Source: Chara braunii
Taxonomy: Eukaryota > Streptophyta > Charophyceae > Charales > Characeae
DNA: 64,000 bases
Reading direction: 5' to 3'
NCBI GenBank assembly: GCA_003427395.1
Contig: BFEA01000420.1
Span: 1,322,371 to 1,386,370, forward strand
Of this stretch, positions 1 to 8,842 are shown in pieces. Below the pieces are notes generated by a model, which was not told where the DNA came from, did not search any database, and saw only the letters and a list, made by a program, of their open reading frames with translations. The stretch's first letter is position 1; each line of letters opens with the position of its first letter. The translations under genes and the position numbers were made by a program.

Positions 1-24
1 TTTCACTTGGGCACGGGCCCGCTC
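1..24. other. Misplaced copy of 8071-8094
   Basis: These 24 bases match 8071-8094 at 23 of 24 positions and are followed directly by a library adapter. They are therefore probably the far end of a mate-pair fragment joined by the assembler, not true flanking sequence. Confidence 0.7.
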
Positions 25-62
25 CTGTCTCTTATACACATCTAGATGTGTATAAGAGACAG
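25..62. other. Nextera mate-pair junction adapter (artefact)
   Basis: The 38 bases are two Tn5 mosaic ends back to back: CTGTCTCTTATACACATCT followed by its exact reverse complement. This is the circularisation junction adapter of Nextera mate-pair libraries. It is vector sequence left in the assembly. Sequence on either side of it should not be read as contiguous. Confidence 0.97.
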
Positions 63-1330
63 GGACAAGGGTGCGCGAGGACAGTGCCCTGCCCCCAGGT
101 GAACGCGCGGTGGAGGTTGCGCTGCCGAGCAAGCAGCGGAGGAGGTGTCGAGCGGAGGGCGGGACTGCAAATCAGACCCCGCAAGCTAATCGAGCACAGC
201 GCGGTAAATTGCCAATTTGCACTGCGCAGTGCGTGCGCATCCGATCGAGCCCCGCCGCTTGAGCGCTTGCGCTGACTTGCGCTGGCTTTGGAGTCTATGG
301 GAACCGGGACGAGTGCGCGCAGCGCGCAACATCCGATCGTGCCCACGCTGGCAAATTATGACACGTCAGCTTGATCTGACTGGGACCCATTCACCCCTAA
401 GGTCATCTACTAATGACTACTTCGACCGAAACTTCGCAGAACTGTCCCCGCTGCTGATGGCACCAAGGTGGACACGCACACGGACACGGAGGATGGCCAT
501 ACCCACAGCACATGCGCAATTCCGACGGCTGCAATTGGGAAAAAGTGAGGGGCGAAGACGAGGTAGCAAGGGGCACCCGCGCAAGAGGGGACCACCCCCA
601 CCCAACTGATCAAACAACCCACCACCAACCTACTGCCCGTCCACCGGCAGCACGCGCGCGCGCGCGTGCGCACATCAACAACACACACACGAACACGCGG
701 AGAGGATCGCCGATGACCAACACGCCCAACGAGACATGGACGCTCGGCCTCGCACTCAGAAACGCCTCCCCTCTCCCCGTCTCCTCTCCTCCTCGATCCC
801 CCCCCCGCCTGCCCCTCCAGGCGTGGCAGGGTTCGGCGGGACCGACTTGCTTAATCGAGAAAGTCCACCGGCTGTCCCAAAACGGCAAAGAGCGCGACAG
901 AAGAGCTGCGCACGAAAGACGGGGGTATGATGGCAAGGGGGGGGGCGGGGGCGAGAGCGGGCGGAAGGTAAGAATCGGAGGCCGGCGGGCACTGGTGGCG
1001 CGGCACAGCGCGCCACTACTATCGGAGTCGCGGGTTCGAGCGCCGTCCGCTTAACTTCCACAAGCACCAACGCAGTGACGCAGTGCCGCCCCGCCACTCA
1101 GGGCGCTGCATTAGCTCAACCCGCGGCCAGGCCCTTCGCGGAGCGCAGGTCGCACCGCGCAGGCCGGCGGGCCAGCCATGAGCAGCTCGGGCCGGGCGGT
1201 AATCTGCGGCGGAGGGGCGCCGGCAAAACGGCGCCGCTGGGGCCGGCGGAGCCCAGTCCCCTGTCCGTCAGACCCCGCCGCGCGGGGCGGGGAAACGTCG
1301 CACGCGCACCTCTCCGCGCAAGTGGTATTG
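63..1330. other. GC-rich stretch, no supported gene
   Basis: GC-rich, with short G and C runs (for example around 940-955) and an alternating CG block near 650-670. Open frames occur on both strands, but none shows a recognisable motif and their composition follows the base bias. I see no RNA gene. A GGGTTCGAG near 1032 resembles a tRNA T-loop, but no matching stem or acceptor can be drawn. Confidence 0.5.
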
Positions 1331-2400
1331 CAGAGACTGCCACGAATTGTTTTTTGTTCTTTTTTTTTTTAAATTGTATTTGTTTCTCTCGTTTATTCCT
1401 CGCAACCCCTCGCTGTTGGTCGGTTATTCGCGCGGTTACATTACCAAAAAAAAACAAAAAAAAAAAAAAGGAAAAAAACAGTTCGCGCGGTTGACGTTGT
1501 GTTTTCTTAATTAAGAAAGCATGTAGAGACAAGACAGATTGTATTCCTCCATTGGAAAGCAAAATCTACTATCTTCGGCACTAGCCAGAGCTCTGTTTTT
1601 GTTTTCTTTTTTTTTTTTTGTTTCTTACCTGTGACGCTCCACTGGAGAACATGGTAGATGTACATATAACGGTCGCATTGTCGACCAGATACATTCGGGT
1701 TGATTAATGAACATTTTGAACGAATTCGTGTCCGACCGCGTGTCTAGATACATGAATTTATGTTTTATGTTTGTGAGGGTGTTTTCTTTTTTTCCGGCGG
1801 AGTGCAGTATCTCTAATGTATCTGACCGCATTCACGCCCATCTCTTGATGTATTGGGACACTCTTCCGTCCAAAAAAAAGGCATGGCAGGCCTCTCTCCG
1901 CACCACTCACCAAAAACAAAAAACAAAAAAAAAAACAAAAAAAAAAGACAGAGGCGGCGGTGGCGCTTGGCCAAGCGGCCTAGCGCTATTGCCCGAAGCT
2001 GCCAGCGCTAGGGGCTTGGGCGTTGCCCGAAGCTGAGGTCGCCATGCCCAGCTGTCCCTGGCGGCCCACGGCGGCTGCTTTCGTTCGCGTGCGGGAGCAG
2101 AGCTTGGCCAGCATGGCGGGTGGGGAGTCTGCCGTAGCTATATTGGGAGTGGGTGCTGGGCGTCGCTGTGCTGCATGGTTTTCTTTGCCGCCTGCAATAC
2201 TCTATATGGAGCTATGACCAGGGCACCGACGGTGCATCTGGCCGGAGATTCGAAGACCATACATGGAGCGTGCGTTGTGAGATTTGTCTGCTTCAACTCC
2301 TTCGGCATCTTGGACTTCACTACTATGTCGCGATTTGCCAGCGCTTCAGGATAAGTAGTTTTGCATGGTTACCTGCTTTCTATTTAGTGGGAGTGGGCAG
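1331..2400. other. Low-complexity non-coding stretch
   Basis: Contains T and A runs near 1358-1370, 1443-1470, 1600-1620 and 1915-1947. It carries two copies of a dispersed motif related to CCAGATACATTCG (1684-1697, and reversed near 1813-1826). Near 1969-1980 TGGCCAAGCGG matches a pol III A-box consensus, but no B-box follows, so no tRNA or SINE is called. No gene is supported. Confidence 0.45.
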
Positions 2401-3273
2401 TTAGGGCGAGCTTGTTCCCTACTTTGAAAGAGAGTGGGCCTGGCCTATGCGGGCTTGTTCCCTATTTTGTTTTGCAAGAGAGTGGGCCTGTGTGCTATTT
2501 TCCTGAGCGTTTATCTCTGCTCGTTCACATCGAGTGGTGAGTGTTGGTAGTTGTGGCAAGAGAGTCGGAGTTGTTCGGCGAAAAAGTGCAAACGGAGCTA
2601 ATTACGTGTGAGATGCTGGCCCGATGTCTTTGTGGGTGATACGGTACTGGGTTTGGGTTTCTTGATTGTTCACGATTGGTCTTTGAGATTGAGTTGTTCT
2701 TTGAGTTTTAGGATCGGCTTGTCGGTGGTAGGGTAGGTCTGGGTTTCTTGGTTGTCCACGTTTAGTTTTCGACATCGAGTTGTTTTTTGGGCTTTAGGGT
2801 TGGTTTGTTCTTTTCAGTCGGTAGGTTTTTGTTTTCCCGTGGTTTTCACGTGTTTTTTGGGACGAAGGTTTTGGGAACGCTTTCGATAGTTAGACGCTTT
2901 GGTGATATGAACTCTGATGTTTCTCTTCTGTTTTTTTAGTCTTTATAAGTATCTAAGTAGTATCAGGAATTCGATTGTTGAGTAGCATTTTTGTTTTGTG
3001 GTTTTCTACAGGTTTTCCTTCGTTTTAGGTTTTAGCTGTGGGGATTGGTGGTTGTGTTCGCCATGGTTTTTTCGTGATATGATTTTTGGTGTTTTTGTGC
3101 CATTTCTTCGAGTTTTCATGTCATTTAGGTAGTATTAGTTTCAGTTTGTTGAGAAGTGTTTTTGTTTTCTGGTTTTCTACAGAGGGATGGCTCCAGATGG
3201 GGAGTGCACCCGAGGCCGGTTGCCCTCTGGTATTTTCGCCTTATTCTCTGCTAAGTTGATGTAAACCTTGGGC
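2401..3273 (+). other. T/G-rich region upstream of the Penelope-like element
   Basis: Strong T and G bias on the plus strand, with intron-like signals: two TTTTCTACAG acceptor-like sites at 3002-3011 and 3173-3182. No open frame is supported. It may be the 5' non-coding part of the Penelope-like element that follows, or unrelated sequence; the element's 5' limit cannot be fixed here. Confidence 0.35.
2941..3182 (+). repeat. Degenerate duplication, 171-bp offset
   Basis: 2941-3011 and 3112-3182 align along their length. They share AGTAGTAT/GGTAGTAT, GATTGTTGAG/AGTTTGTTGAG and the ending TTTTGTTTT-GTGGTTTTCTACAG (CTGG in the second). Both end in a splice-acceptor-like CTACAG. The copies are diverged and the intervening 100 bases also show T/G bias. 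Confidence 0.6.
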
Positions 3274-3316
3274 ACGGAGCTGGGTAGTAGGAAATGATGA
3301 ACATTTTATGGTGAAG
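3274..3316 (+). repeat. 43-bp direct repeat, upstream copy
   Basis: Matches 6972-7014 at 42 of 43 positions (core GTAGGAAATGATGAACATTT). It ends 35 bases before the first PLE ATG. One copy just before and one just after the coding region recalls the pseudo-LTR organisation of PLEs, but sequence on either side of the repeat does not match. Confidence 0.85.
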
Positions 3317-3351
3317 ACCATGAGAGATCAGATAGAGAAGAGAAGAGTCGA

Positions 3352-4098
3352 ATGGAGCAAGCTAAGAAGCTGGCCAAGGAAAAGAAGGAGGCAGATAGGG
3401 AATGGAAAATTGAGATGCGACTAGCTAAGCAGAAGGAATCCCTGCAGGGGGAGTTTGAAAAAATGTTTGAGAAGAGGCTGAAGAATGCGATCGTGTCAAG
3501 CAAGGCCTTGAAAGGCAAAGCCAGTGCAGACACGAGCTCTGATGATGATGAGGCTGTTGAGGAAAGGCTGGAAAAACGGAAGCGGCAACCGACTACGACC
3601 TGCCAAGTCAACTCGCCTGGCGAATCCCCACTGAAAGTGGGGAGGGCCTCGACATCTATGCCTAGAGCGAAAGCGGACGAAAGATCCCCACGACAAGGAG
3701 GGCCACAACGGAGAACAAGGACTGATGGAGTACAGTTGGGATTCCCCCACCAAGACTCCTCCCTGTGGGAAGGCGCCCCTACGGCTGAGGATTTCAATAC
3801 TACGACGGCTTTTCGAAAAGCGATCCGTAAGTTTCTTGGAAAGAAGCTGAAACCCACGATTGAAGAAATGTGTCGCGAGGCTGGGGTTGCTTATCGGGGA
3901 CGTCGTGAGGCTGTCGATGAACTAATCGAGCTGCGAGTTATGTATTTCGGCACGGTGACACCGCCACGACCAGCTACAACGCCCGGATCGAGACCGCGGG
4001 CGGCTGGAATTGTGATCCGTGAAGTGCAGCTGCGGGATGACTCAAGGGAAACGAATCCCTCCACTAGTGAAGACAACCCAGGAATTGATAACCCATAA
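3352..4098 (+). CDS. PLE N-terminal protein: coiled coil plus SAP-like motif
   Basis: 248 codons. Residues 1-75 are dominated by Lys, Glu and Arg with few prolines, a probable coiled coil, followed by an acidic Ser/Asp patch and a basic low-complexity linker. About residues 160-195 (LKPTIEEMCREAGV, then a GRREAVDELIEL stretch) look like a SAP/HeH-type DNA-binding helix pair. That is a pattern judgement. The frame is open back to a TGA at 3298, and 3352 is the first ATG. It ends just before the GIY-YIG segment, which lies in another frame, so in an intact element this could be the N-terminus of one polyprotein. I do not recognise the whole protein. Confidence 0.6.
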   Translation: MEQAKKLAKEKKEADREWKIEMRLAKQKESLQGEFEKMFEKRLKNAIVSSKALKGKASADTSSDDDEAVEERLEKRKRQPTTTCQVNSPGESPLKVGRASTSMPRAKADERSPRQGGPQRRTRTDGVQLGFPHQDSSLWEGAPTAEDFNTTTAFRKAIRKFLGKKLKPTIEEMCREAGVAYRGRREAVDELIELRVMYFGTVTPPRPATTPGSRPRAAGIVIREVQLRDDSRETNPSTSEDNPGIDNP

Positions 4099-4702
4099 GA
4101 CGAATGAGCTATGGCTCGAGATGGGTACCTACTTAGATTTACGGAAGGAATTGCATCTATTGCACGACGCACATGTCAGATGGCTACGGATTATTCTGGA
4201 GAATGTCCTTAGATATTTAGTATTACTATTAGTATTGCACAGCCAAATGCAGTGGGGTGCGAAGTATGTTGGGAATTGGATCCACCTGGTAAGCTCGAAT
4301 CTCTCCACCTGGGAAGATCCTAAGGAGTGTGTCTACGTGCTGATTAGTCTTGGATCGAGGGCTACTTATATTGGACAGACTGGACGAGGCTTGTTCACCC
4401 GATGGGAAGAACACGTATATAGAACCAATCATAAGGACAATAATCGTAATGCAAAGCTATATAGCCGACTTAGGCACTCTGATGTTTTGAGGTACGTTAT
4501 TGTTCCTATTGCGTTCATTCCTGCCTTGGACCTTGAGCGAGGGAACGAGTTTTTATCCACAAGTGGTCTCTGTCTCTTAATTCGAAAGGAAGAAACAAGA
4601 GGAAAAGAAGAAGGAACAAGAAGGGGAGGAAAGAGAGAAAGAGAGGGAGGAAGCACGATATCAGTAAGGAGTTACCGATCATTTTTTAGACAGAGAACCT
4701 GA
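4019..4702 (+). pseudogene. GIY-YIG endonuclease domain of the PLE
   Basis: The recognisable domain lies at about 4328-4560. It starts with VYVLISLGS at 4331, then YIGQTGRGLFTRW at 4367, with the conserved Arg and Glu-His following, and a later Glu in the LERGNEFL segment. This is the GIY-YIG nicking fold that makes the target-site cut in PLEs. The first half of the frame overlaps the preceding ORF and is probably out of frame with the true protein. The frame ends at a TGA (4700) and the RT continues in another frame, so at least one indel separates them. Placement before the RT is the unusual feature. Confidence 0.8.
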
Positions 4703-4713
4703 GAATCGTTAGA

Positions 4714-6228
4714 TTGACTGAGGTTTGTTCTACAGCATGGAAAGGTGGGAAGCGTTTCAAATCTGAAGGGGGCAAAGTATGGGGACAGAAGTGGGGGGTT
4801 ATCACGAAGGAGATGAGAGCAACGATCGTCCGAGCGGGTCCTGTTAGTAAACCGTTAACTGAGCTAAAGAACGAGCTCGAAAAGGGCGGAGTCCTTGAGA
4901 TTACTGATCTGAAGGAAAGGGTTTTGTCGAAAGAGAAAGCAAAACTTAAACGTGAGCTTCACCAACTGCTTCGGAATAAGTGGGCAAAAAAGAAGCTTTA
5001 CAGATATGGAATAGATCGGTTGATATCACTACTGTCTGCAATCGGATGTTTCTCGAAGGCGACTACACGCTCGACCCTCAAGGATATTTTAGCAGGTGTC
5101 ATATGGAAGAAATTTCGCTTTAATATTAGGAAGAAAGTGTGTGTGTCGGTTACTTACAATGTGGGGATATCTATGCATACCGTTCGCGGATTGGTTGAGA
5201 GTAAACTACGGGCAGAGCTGCCTAAGTCGCTCGCTGCATTCACGTGTCGAAGGCTGATGATGGTTTGGAAGAAGAATCCAACCGTCGGCGATATCCTTCA
5301 TAATCACCGCTCTGCTGTGCAACAGAAGGTGGGAGTCTGCTCTTGTGCAGACAGTGCCCTCCCAAAATTTGAGGGTCACGTGATTTGCCGTGTACGTGGC
5401 TTAGTAGCAGTCCACAGTTTTGTGAAGAATGCACGCAATATTGTCCCAATTGACAGTGAAGGGAGGGAAAAGAAAGTCATGCAAGATGTCAATGACTCCC
5501 TCATTATAATTGGTTTGAAAGCTACGGTTAAATGTGAGGATGTCGTCCGATGTTGGAACGGACGAAGAATTCAGGATAAGGGATTTATGAAGGAGTTGAC
5601 GATATGTATGGAAATGTGTTCGGGTTTGGTTCGAACTGCGGTGGACAAAAACGCTGCAGCCACGGTTATGATGTGCCCTTATGTTTATGTTGAGGGAATG
5701 CGCAGTACCTTCTGGGGTAATGAAAGTTTTTCCGCTGTTTGGGAAACCGAGGCTGAAGTTCTTGCTAAATGCGAAACCGATTTTAAGAAAGTTGGCCTTG
5801 AGGTACTGGGAAAATGGGATCGGGGGGGCACCTGCGGACGTGCCTACATTATCCCAAAGCAGAAGGATATCTGCAGGTTTAGACCTATTAGCCCCTCGTT
5901 CTCTGAACCGTCGAAGATGGCGGGAGGAAGGGTAGCAAGAGCTCTTAACCATCTGCTCTTCCTCCTCCCCAAGGCCATACACTTTAACCTTAAGGCAACT
6001 GGAATGATGAAAGATCGGATCAGGGAGGTGAATTCTTGGGTTCACACGAAAGGGAAAGGGGAATTGATGGGAGCAACCTATGACATCAAGGAGATGTTTA
6101 GCCAGCTCCCCCATGAGTCCATTCGATCCGCGGTCGAGTGGATTCTGGACTGGTACGAGCAGAAAGGAAAGGGAAGTGTCAGTGTTAAGGCGAGGGAAAG
6201 GAGCATCTTTCGCAAGAAAGATGGGTGA
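4714..6228 (+). pseudogene. PLE reverse transcriptase, N-terminal and finger part
   Basis: 504 codons. The first 350 residues are a PLE-type N-terminal extension rich in Lys and Cys, with no motif I can name. Near residues 385-400 YIIPKQKDICRFRPIS is the RT finger motif with the conserved K and R-P-I. Near 450-465 GATYDIKEMFSQLP is RT motif A, with the first catalytic Asp. The frame then breaks between about 6140 and 6228, and motifs B and C follow in the +1 frame. I saw no telomerase-like additions. Confidence 0.8.
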
Positions 6229-6943
6229 TGAGTGGTGGATTGAGATAAGTTTTGAAACGATCAGGAACATGGTTGAGTATGAGCTAAGTCACACCTACGT
6301 GTTTGCCTCGGATCGTTTGCTGAGACAACAGGTGGGTGTGCCAATGGGGAAAAGCAGCAGCCCCCCACTGGCATGCATCCTGTGCGCCATGAATGAGTTC
6401 CGGTTTCTCGTCAGCCTGGGAGCTGATAGGAACCTTGTGAGAGGCATGCGGCTCATTGACGATGTAACCATTTTCATCTGGTGCCCGACAAAGAAAGGTG
6501 ACCAACGCCGCCGTGGAGTCTTGACAAAATTCGGAACTGCGTATGATGAACGTGTTACGCTGAAGAGGACTGATGAGGGCTTAGGTACTTGGAATTTTCT
6601 GGGTACGAAGGTTGAGATCTCTGGGAACAGTGTCTCGTGCAAGAGCTACCCAAAGAACTACGAAGATGTGTGAAACGAGAAGAAGCTCTCGTATCGTACT
6701 TTCCAAAACTTTGACTCGTTCTCCATGATCCGTCAGAAGAAGGCGGTAATCACAAGTACTCTGCACCGAATCAAGATGATGACGTCAGCAGATGAGCTTG
6801 CTGGGCTAGCCCTGCTGACGGTCAAGAGGCAACTACGCAGGCAGGATTACCCGGCTCAGATGTTTAACGTATGCCTAGCTGGGTTTGTTCGAAAGCACGC
6901 CCCCTCATGGGATAGATGGGTAACACGGTTATGCGGCTGGTAA
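6229..6943 (+). pseudogene. PLE reverse transcriptase, palm and C-terminal part
   Basis: Continues the RT in another frame. QQVGVPMGKSSSPPLA (from about 6328) is motif B. RLIDDVTIF has the catalytic Asp pair at 6458-6463 (motif C). WNFLGTKVEI is the FLD-like motif D/E. An in-frame TGA at 6671-6673 splits it, and the same frame runs on to the TAA ending at 6943. Replacing that stop with Trp would give a normal reading, but this is inference. No GIY-YIG domain follows, confirming the permuted order. Confidence 0.8.
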
Positions 6944-6971
6944 AAAAAGGGGGGGGCGCTGGCAATGGGAG

Positions 6972-7014
6972 ACGAAGCTGGGTAGTAGGAAATGATGAAC
7001 ATTTTATGGTGAAG
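6972..7014 (+). repeat. 43-bp direct repeat, downstream copy
   Basis: Partner of 3274-3316 with one mismatch. It begins 28 bases after the last codon of the RT and leads into the T/G-rich 3' region. Confidence 0.85.
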
Positions 7015-7020
7015 GAAGGG

Positions 7021-7160
7021 GTTTTCTTGGTTTTTTGGTTTTCTGGTTTTTATTCTGGTTTTGGTTTGCTCTGTTTCCTAAAAAGTACTACTTTTCTTGG
7101 TTTTTTGGTTTTCTGTTTTTTATTCTGGTTTTGGTTTGCTCTATTTCCTGGTTCCGGGGT
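7021..7160 (+). repeat. 70-bp tandem repeat, two copies
   Basis: 7021-7090 and 7091-7160 are near-identical T/G-rich units (both start TTTTCTTGGTTTTTTGG and contain GGTTTTGGTTTGCTCT), differing mainly at the junction. They sit in the 3' non-coding part of the PLE. Confidence 0.85.
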
Positions 7161-7833
7161 TTGTTTTTCTGGGTTTTTGTTTTTGTTTTTTAAAAAAGTA
7201 GAAGGAGCTTTATGAATAAAAGACGCACGCGAAATAAGCGGGAATCTTCGGAGCAACATCAGACGGTTATTTTCCGTGAACTTGGTTAAGTTCACTGTAA
7301 CTCGGCCCGTTTACCCCTGTAGCCGATAGAAAGAAAAGTAGCGGGAGTTTTTTCGTTTCAACCCGGGTCTTGATGAAGCAACGTTTTCGGTGGAAACTCT
7401 GATAAAAAGTTTTTACGTGACCTGGTCGTTACGGACAAAAACTCCAGGAATCCGCCGAAGGATTTGCCACAGTCAGATATCGGTTGGAGCATTTCATGAA
7501 GATCGATGAGAATACGAATAGCGTGACTGCGCTTTCGAAGCCCCCGCGTTGGCGGGAAGTTTACCAGGTTCGGACCAGCTGACAGCAGACTGAGCTGGTA
7601 AGGGGTAGAAAGTGAAACTGAAACTGAGGTCGTAACTTGGGCCTTAGACATCGGATAGCGAAGAATGATGGTAGTAGTAATTGAAACTGGACGGATTATA
7701 AACCAGGTACAGGCGAATTATGAGTAACAGTGTTGCTGGAAGCAAAGTGCGGGAGGATAATAACGCGGTCTAGCCGACGCGCCTTTTTACGGAGAAGCTT
7801 ATATAGATCACTCATAGGTAGGTTTCATCATCT
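7161..7833 (+). other. PLE 3' region before the ribozyme
   Basis: About 670 bases with no supported ORF between the tandem repeat and the hammerhead. Composition returns to balanced after the T/G-rich block. By position it is probably the untranslated 3' part of the PLE. Confidence 0.4.
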
Positions 7834-7886
7834 CGATCCCCCTGATGAGGCCGCTACTGGCAGCGGTCGAAACTAGTCGGGGAACG
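7834..7886 (+). ncRNA. Type I hammerhead ribozyme
   Basis: The core CUGAUGA is at 7842-7848 and GAAA at 7869-7872. Stem II is 7 bp (7849-7855 with 7862-7868, one G-U) around a 6-nt loop. Stem I pairs CCCC 7838-7841 with GGGG 7879-7882, then U-A, one A-A mismatch, G-C and C-G (7834-7837 with 7883-7886). The cleavage triplet GUC is 7876-7878, so self-cleavage is predicted between 7878 and 7879. In a monomer stem III would have only A-U and C-G closing a 2-nt loop, but ACUAGU (7872-7877) is a palindrome, so two copies could form a 6-bp stem III in trans. Dimeric hammerheads with minimal stem III are known from PLEs. Every core base I can check is conserved. Confidence 0.9.
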
Positions 7887-7930
7887 CCAGGCTTCTCTGT
7901 TCGACGGTGTTGCGGTGAGGACGGAGGAGT

Positions 7931-7957
7931 ATCGTAGCTTCATGCTACGATCTTTTT
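7931..7957 (+). other. Perfect 8-bp hairpin followed by a T run
   Basis: ATCGTAGC (7931-7938), loop TTCAT, GCTACGAT (7944-7951), then C and six T. It resembles an RNA 3'-end or terminator structure and lies 45 bases past the hammerhead. It may mark the 3' end of the PLE RNA, but that is inference. Confidence 0.6.
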
Positions 7958-8070
7958 TCTCGGAGCTATGTCTTTTGTCCTTTTGATATCTTATCGAGAT
8001 TGTTTTATCACACAGCTTGCGCCGTGGTTTTCACGGTTGTGTGTCCATATGAGTCAGTTCTCTGTCTCCT

Positions 8071-8142
8071 TTTCACTTGGGCACGGGCCCGTTCGAAATA
8101 AAATTCCATCTGGAAAAAAAAAAAAAAAAAAAAAAAAAAAAA
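8071..8142 (+). repeat. Short sequence with 29-nt poly(A) tail
   Basis: TTTCACTTGGGCACGGGCCC (8071-8090) leads through an A/T-rich stretch to a poly(A) run at 8114-8142. A related sequence occurs reversed at 20239-20258, where a long T run is followed by AAGGGCCCAGTGCCCAAGG. Two copies next to A tails suggest the 3' end of a retroposon family, or of LINE transcripts. Confidence 0.45.
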
Positions 8143-8278
8143 CACTGTGCAATCTGGAGCATGTATCTTTCCTTAGATCATGGCAATGTACACCGGGCCC
8201 GCGGTAGCTTTCGCTTCTTTCACATTTGGCCAGTGGCCCGGCTACGGGCAGGGCACTTCTCCTCGTCCCCAGGGCCGT

Positions 8279-8429
8279 GGTCCCACTAGCGAAGGGGATA
8301 GGATAGAAATCCTGAATCTGGCTATGTTTTATGCAGAGATACAGAAAACCAGTTCTATCTGGATTTCCGGCTGTCCTCAAACACGTCCAGATTCAGGCAT
8401 TCAATCCTAAGCTCTTTGCTAATGGGACC
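8279..8429. mobile_element. Foldback MITE, family 1, copy 1
   Basis: 151 bp bounded by GGTCCCACTAGCGAA and TTTGCTAATGGGACC. The two arms are long imperfect inverted repeats (about 70 bp each, both containing GAATCTGG in the arm reading inward), so the element would fold into one hairpin. No coding capacity. It shares arms with 10967-11120 and 8630-8705. Confidence 0.75.
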
Positions 8430-8436
8430 AGGGCTA

Positions 8437-8521
8437 GGTCCCACTAGCACGAATTAAGAGATACTGACCTTAGATAGCAGAGATCAACGGCCAAGATCTC
8501 CTAATTTGCGCAAGTGGGACC
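8437..8521 (+). mobile_element. 85-bp MITE, family 2, copy A
   Basis: 85 bp from GGTCCCACTAG to AAGTGGGACC. It is the reverse-complement homologue of 11394-11478, which is also exactly 85 bp; internal stretches such as AATTAAGAGATACTGACC are shared. It lies 8 bp from the family 1 element and uses the same GGTCCCAC terminus. Confidence 0.75.
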
Positions 8522-8558
8522 TTGCCCCCGGTGGCAAGGTCCAACTATCCGTCTTCCC

Positions 8559-8618
8559 CCGAATACAACGCACTGTTTCAGTCCAAATACAGCTGCAATG
8601 ACCATGCGTTGTATTCGG
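8559..8618. repeat. Inverted repeat, 14-bp perfect arms
   Basis: CCGAATACAACGCA at 8559-8572 and its exact reverse complement at 8605-8618, with a 32-nt loop. Confidence 0.8.
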
Positions 8619-8629
8619 AGACGAAAAGG

Positions 8630-8705
8630 TAGCAAAGAGGATTGGATATGGCGCCCGAATCTGGGTGTGGTTTATGGAGATGGAGAGATGCGGAAAAGCA
8701 GAGCA
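8630..8705. mobile_element. Single arm of foldback family 1
   Basis: Matches one arm of the foldback elements (TAGCAAAG, GATTGGATA, CGCCCGAATCTGG, GAGATGCGGAAA), as in 10974-11035. The opposite arm is absent, so this is a truncated copy. Confidence 0.6.
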
Positions 8706-8710
8706 ATCTA

Positions 8711-8842
8711 TGGAGGGACGCTGGGCCCGTTTCCCAGCTGTGTAGCTCCCCACAAATAGATCGGAGCCGTGTTAAAAAAAAAAAAGAAGAAGAAGAAAAA
8801 AGAAAAGCAGAGCAATTTATTAAAAAAAAAAAAAAAAAAAAG
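8711..8842 (+). mobile_element. Short poly(A) retroposon, copy a
   Basis: Shares GGGACGCTGGGCCCGTTTCC, AGCTCCCCAC and GATCGGAGCC with the copies at 10877-10938 (minus strand) and 36765-36822. It ends GTGTT followed by an A-rich, GAA-containing tail (8774-8842, with a second A run at 8822-8840). Non-coding, with a tail typical of retroposition. I cannot see pol III boxes. Confidence 0.6.

Larger units (their letters stand above)
3274..7960 (+). mobile_element. Penelope-like element with N-terminal GIY-YIG, decayed
   Basis: The order is coiled-coil/SAP-like ORF, GIY-YIG endonuclease, reverse transcriptase, T/G-rich 3' region, hammerhead ribozyme. GIY-YIG upstream of RT is the permuted order described for the Chlamys/Naiad branch of Penelope-like elements; most PLEs carry it after the RT. 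Hammerhead ribozymes are known in PLE terminal regions. A 43-bp direct repeat brackets the coding part. The coding region is broken by at least two frameshifts and one in-frame TGA, so the copy is dead. The outer limits are my estimate: neither end has an identifiable target duplication. Confidence 0.8.

Noticed and set aside
610-1054. GC-rich frames on both strands at the left end
   Set aside because: Arg/Pro/Ala-rich in every frame, as expected from composition; no domain or splice structure.
1020-1060. tRNA-like T-loop GGGTTCGAG
   Set aside because: No acceptor, D or anticodon stems can be paired on either strand.
1965-2040. Pol III A-box-like TGGCCAAGCGG
   Set aside because: No B-box within a reasonable distance and no tRNA fold.
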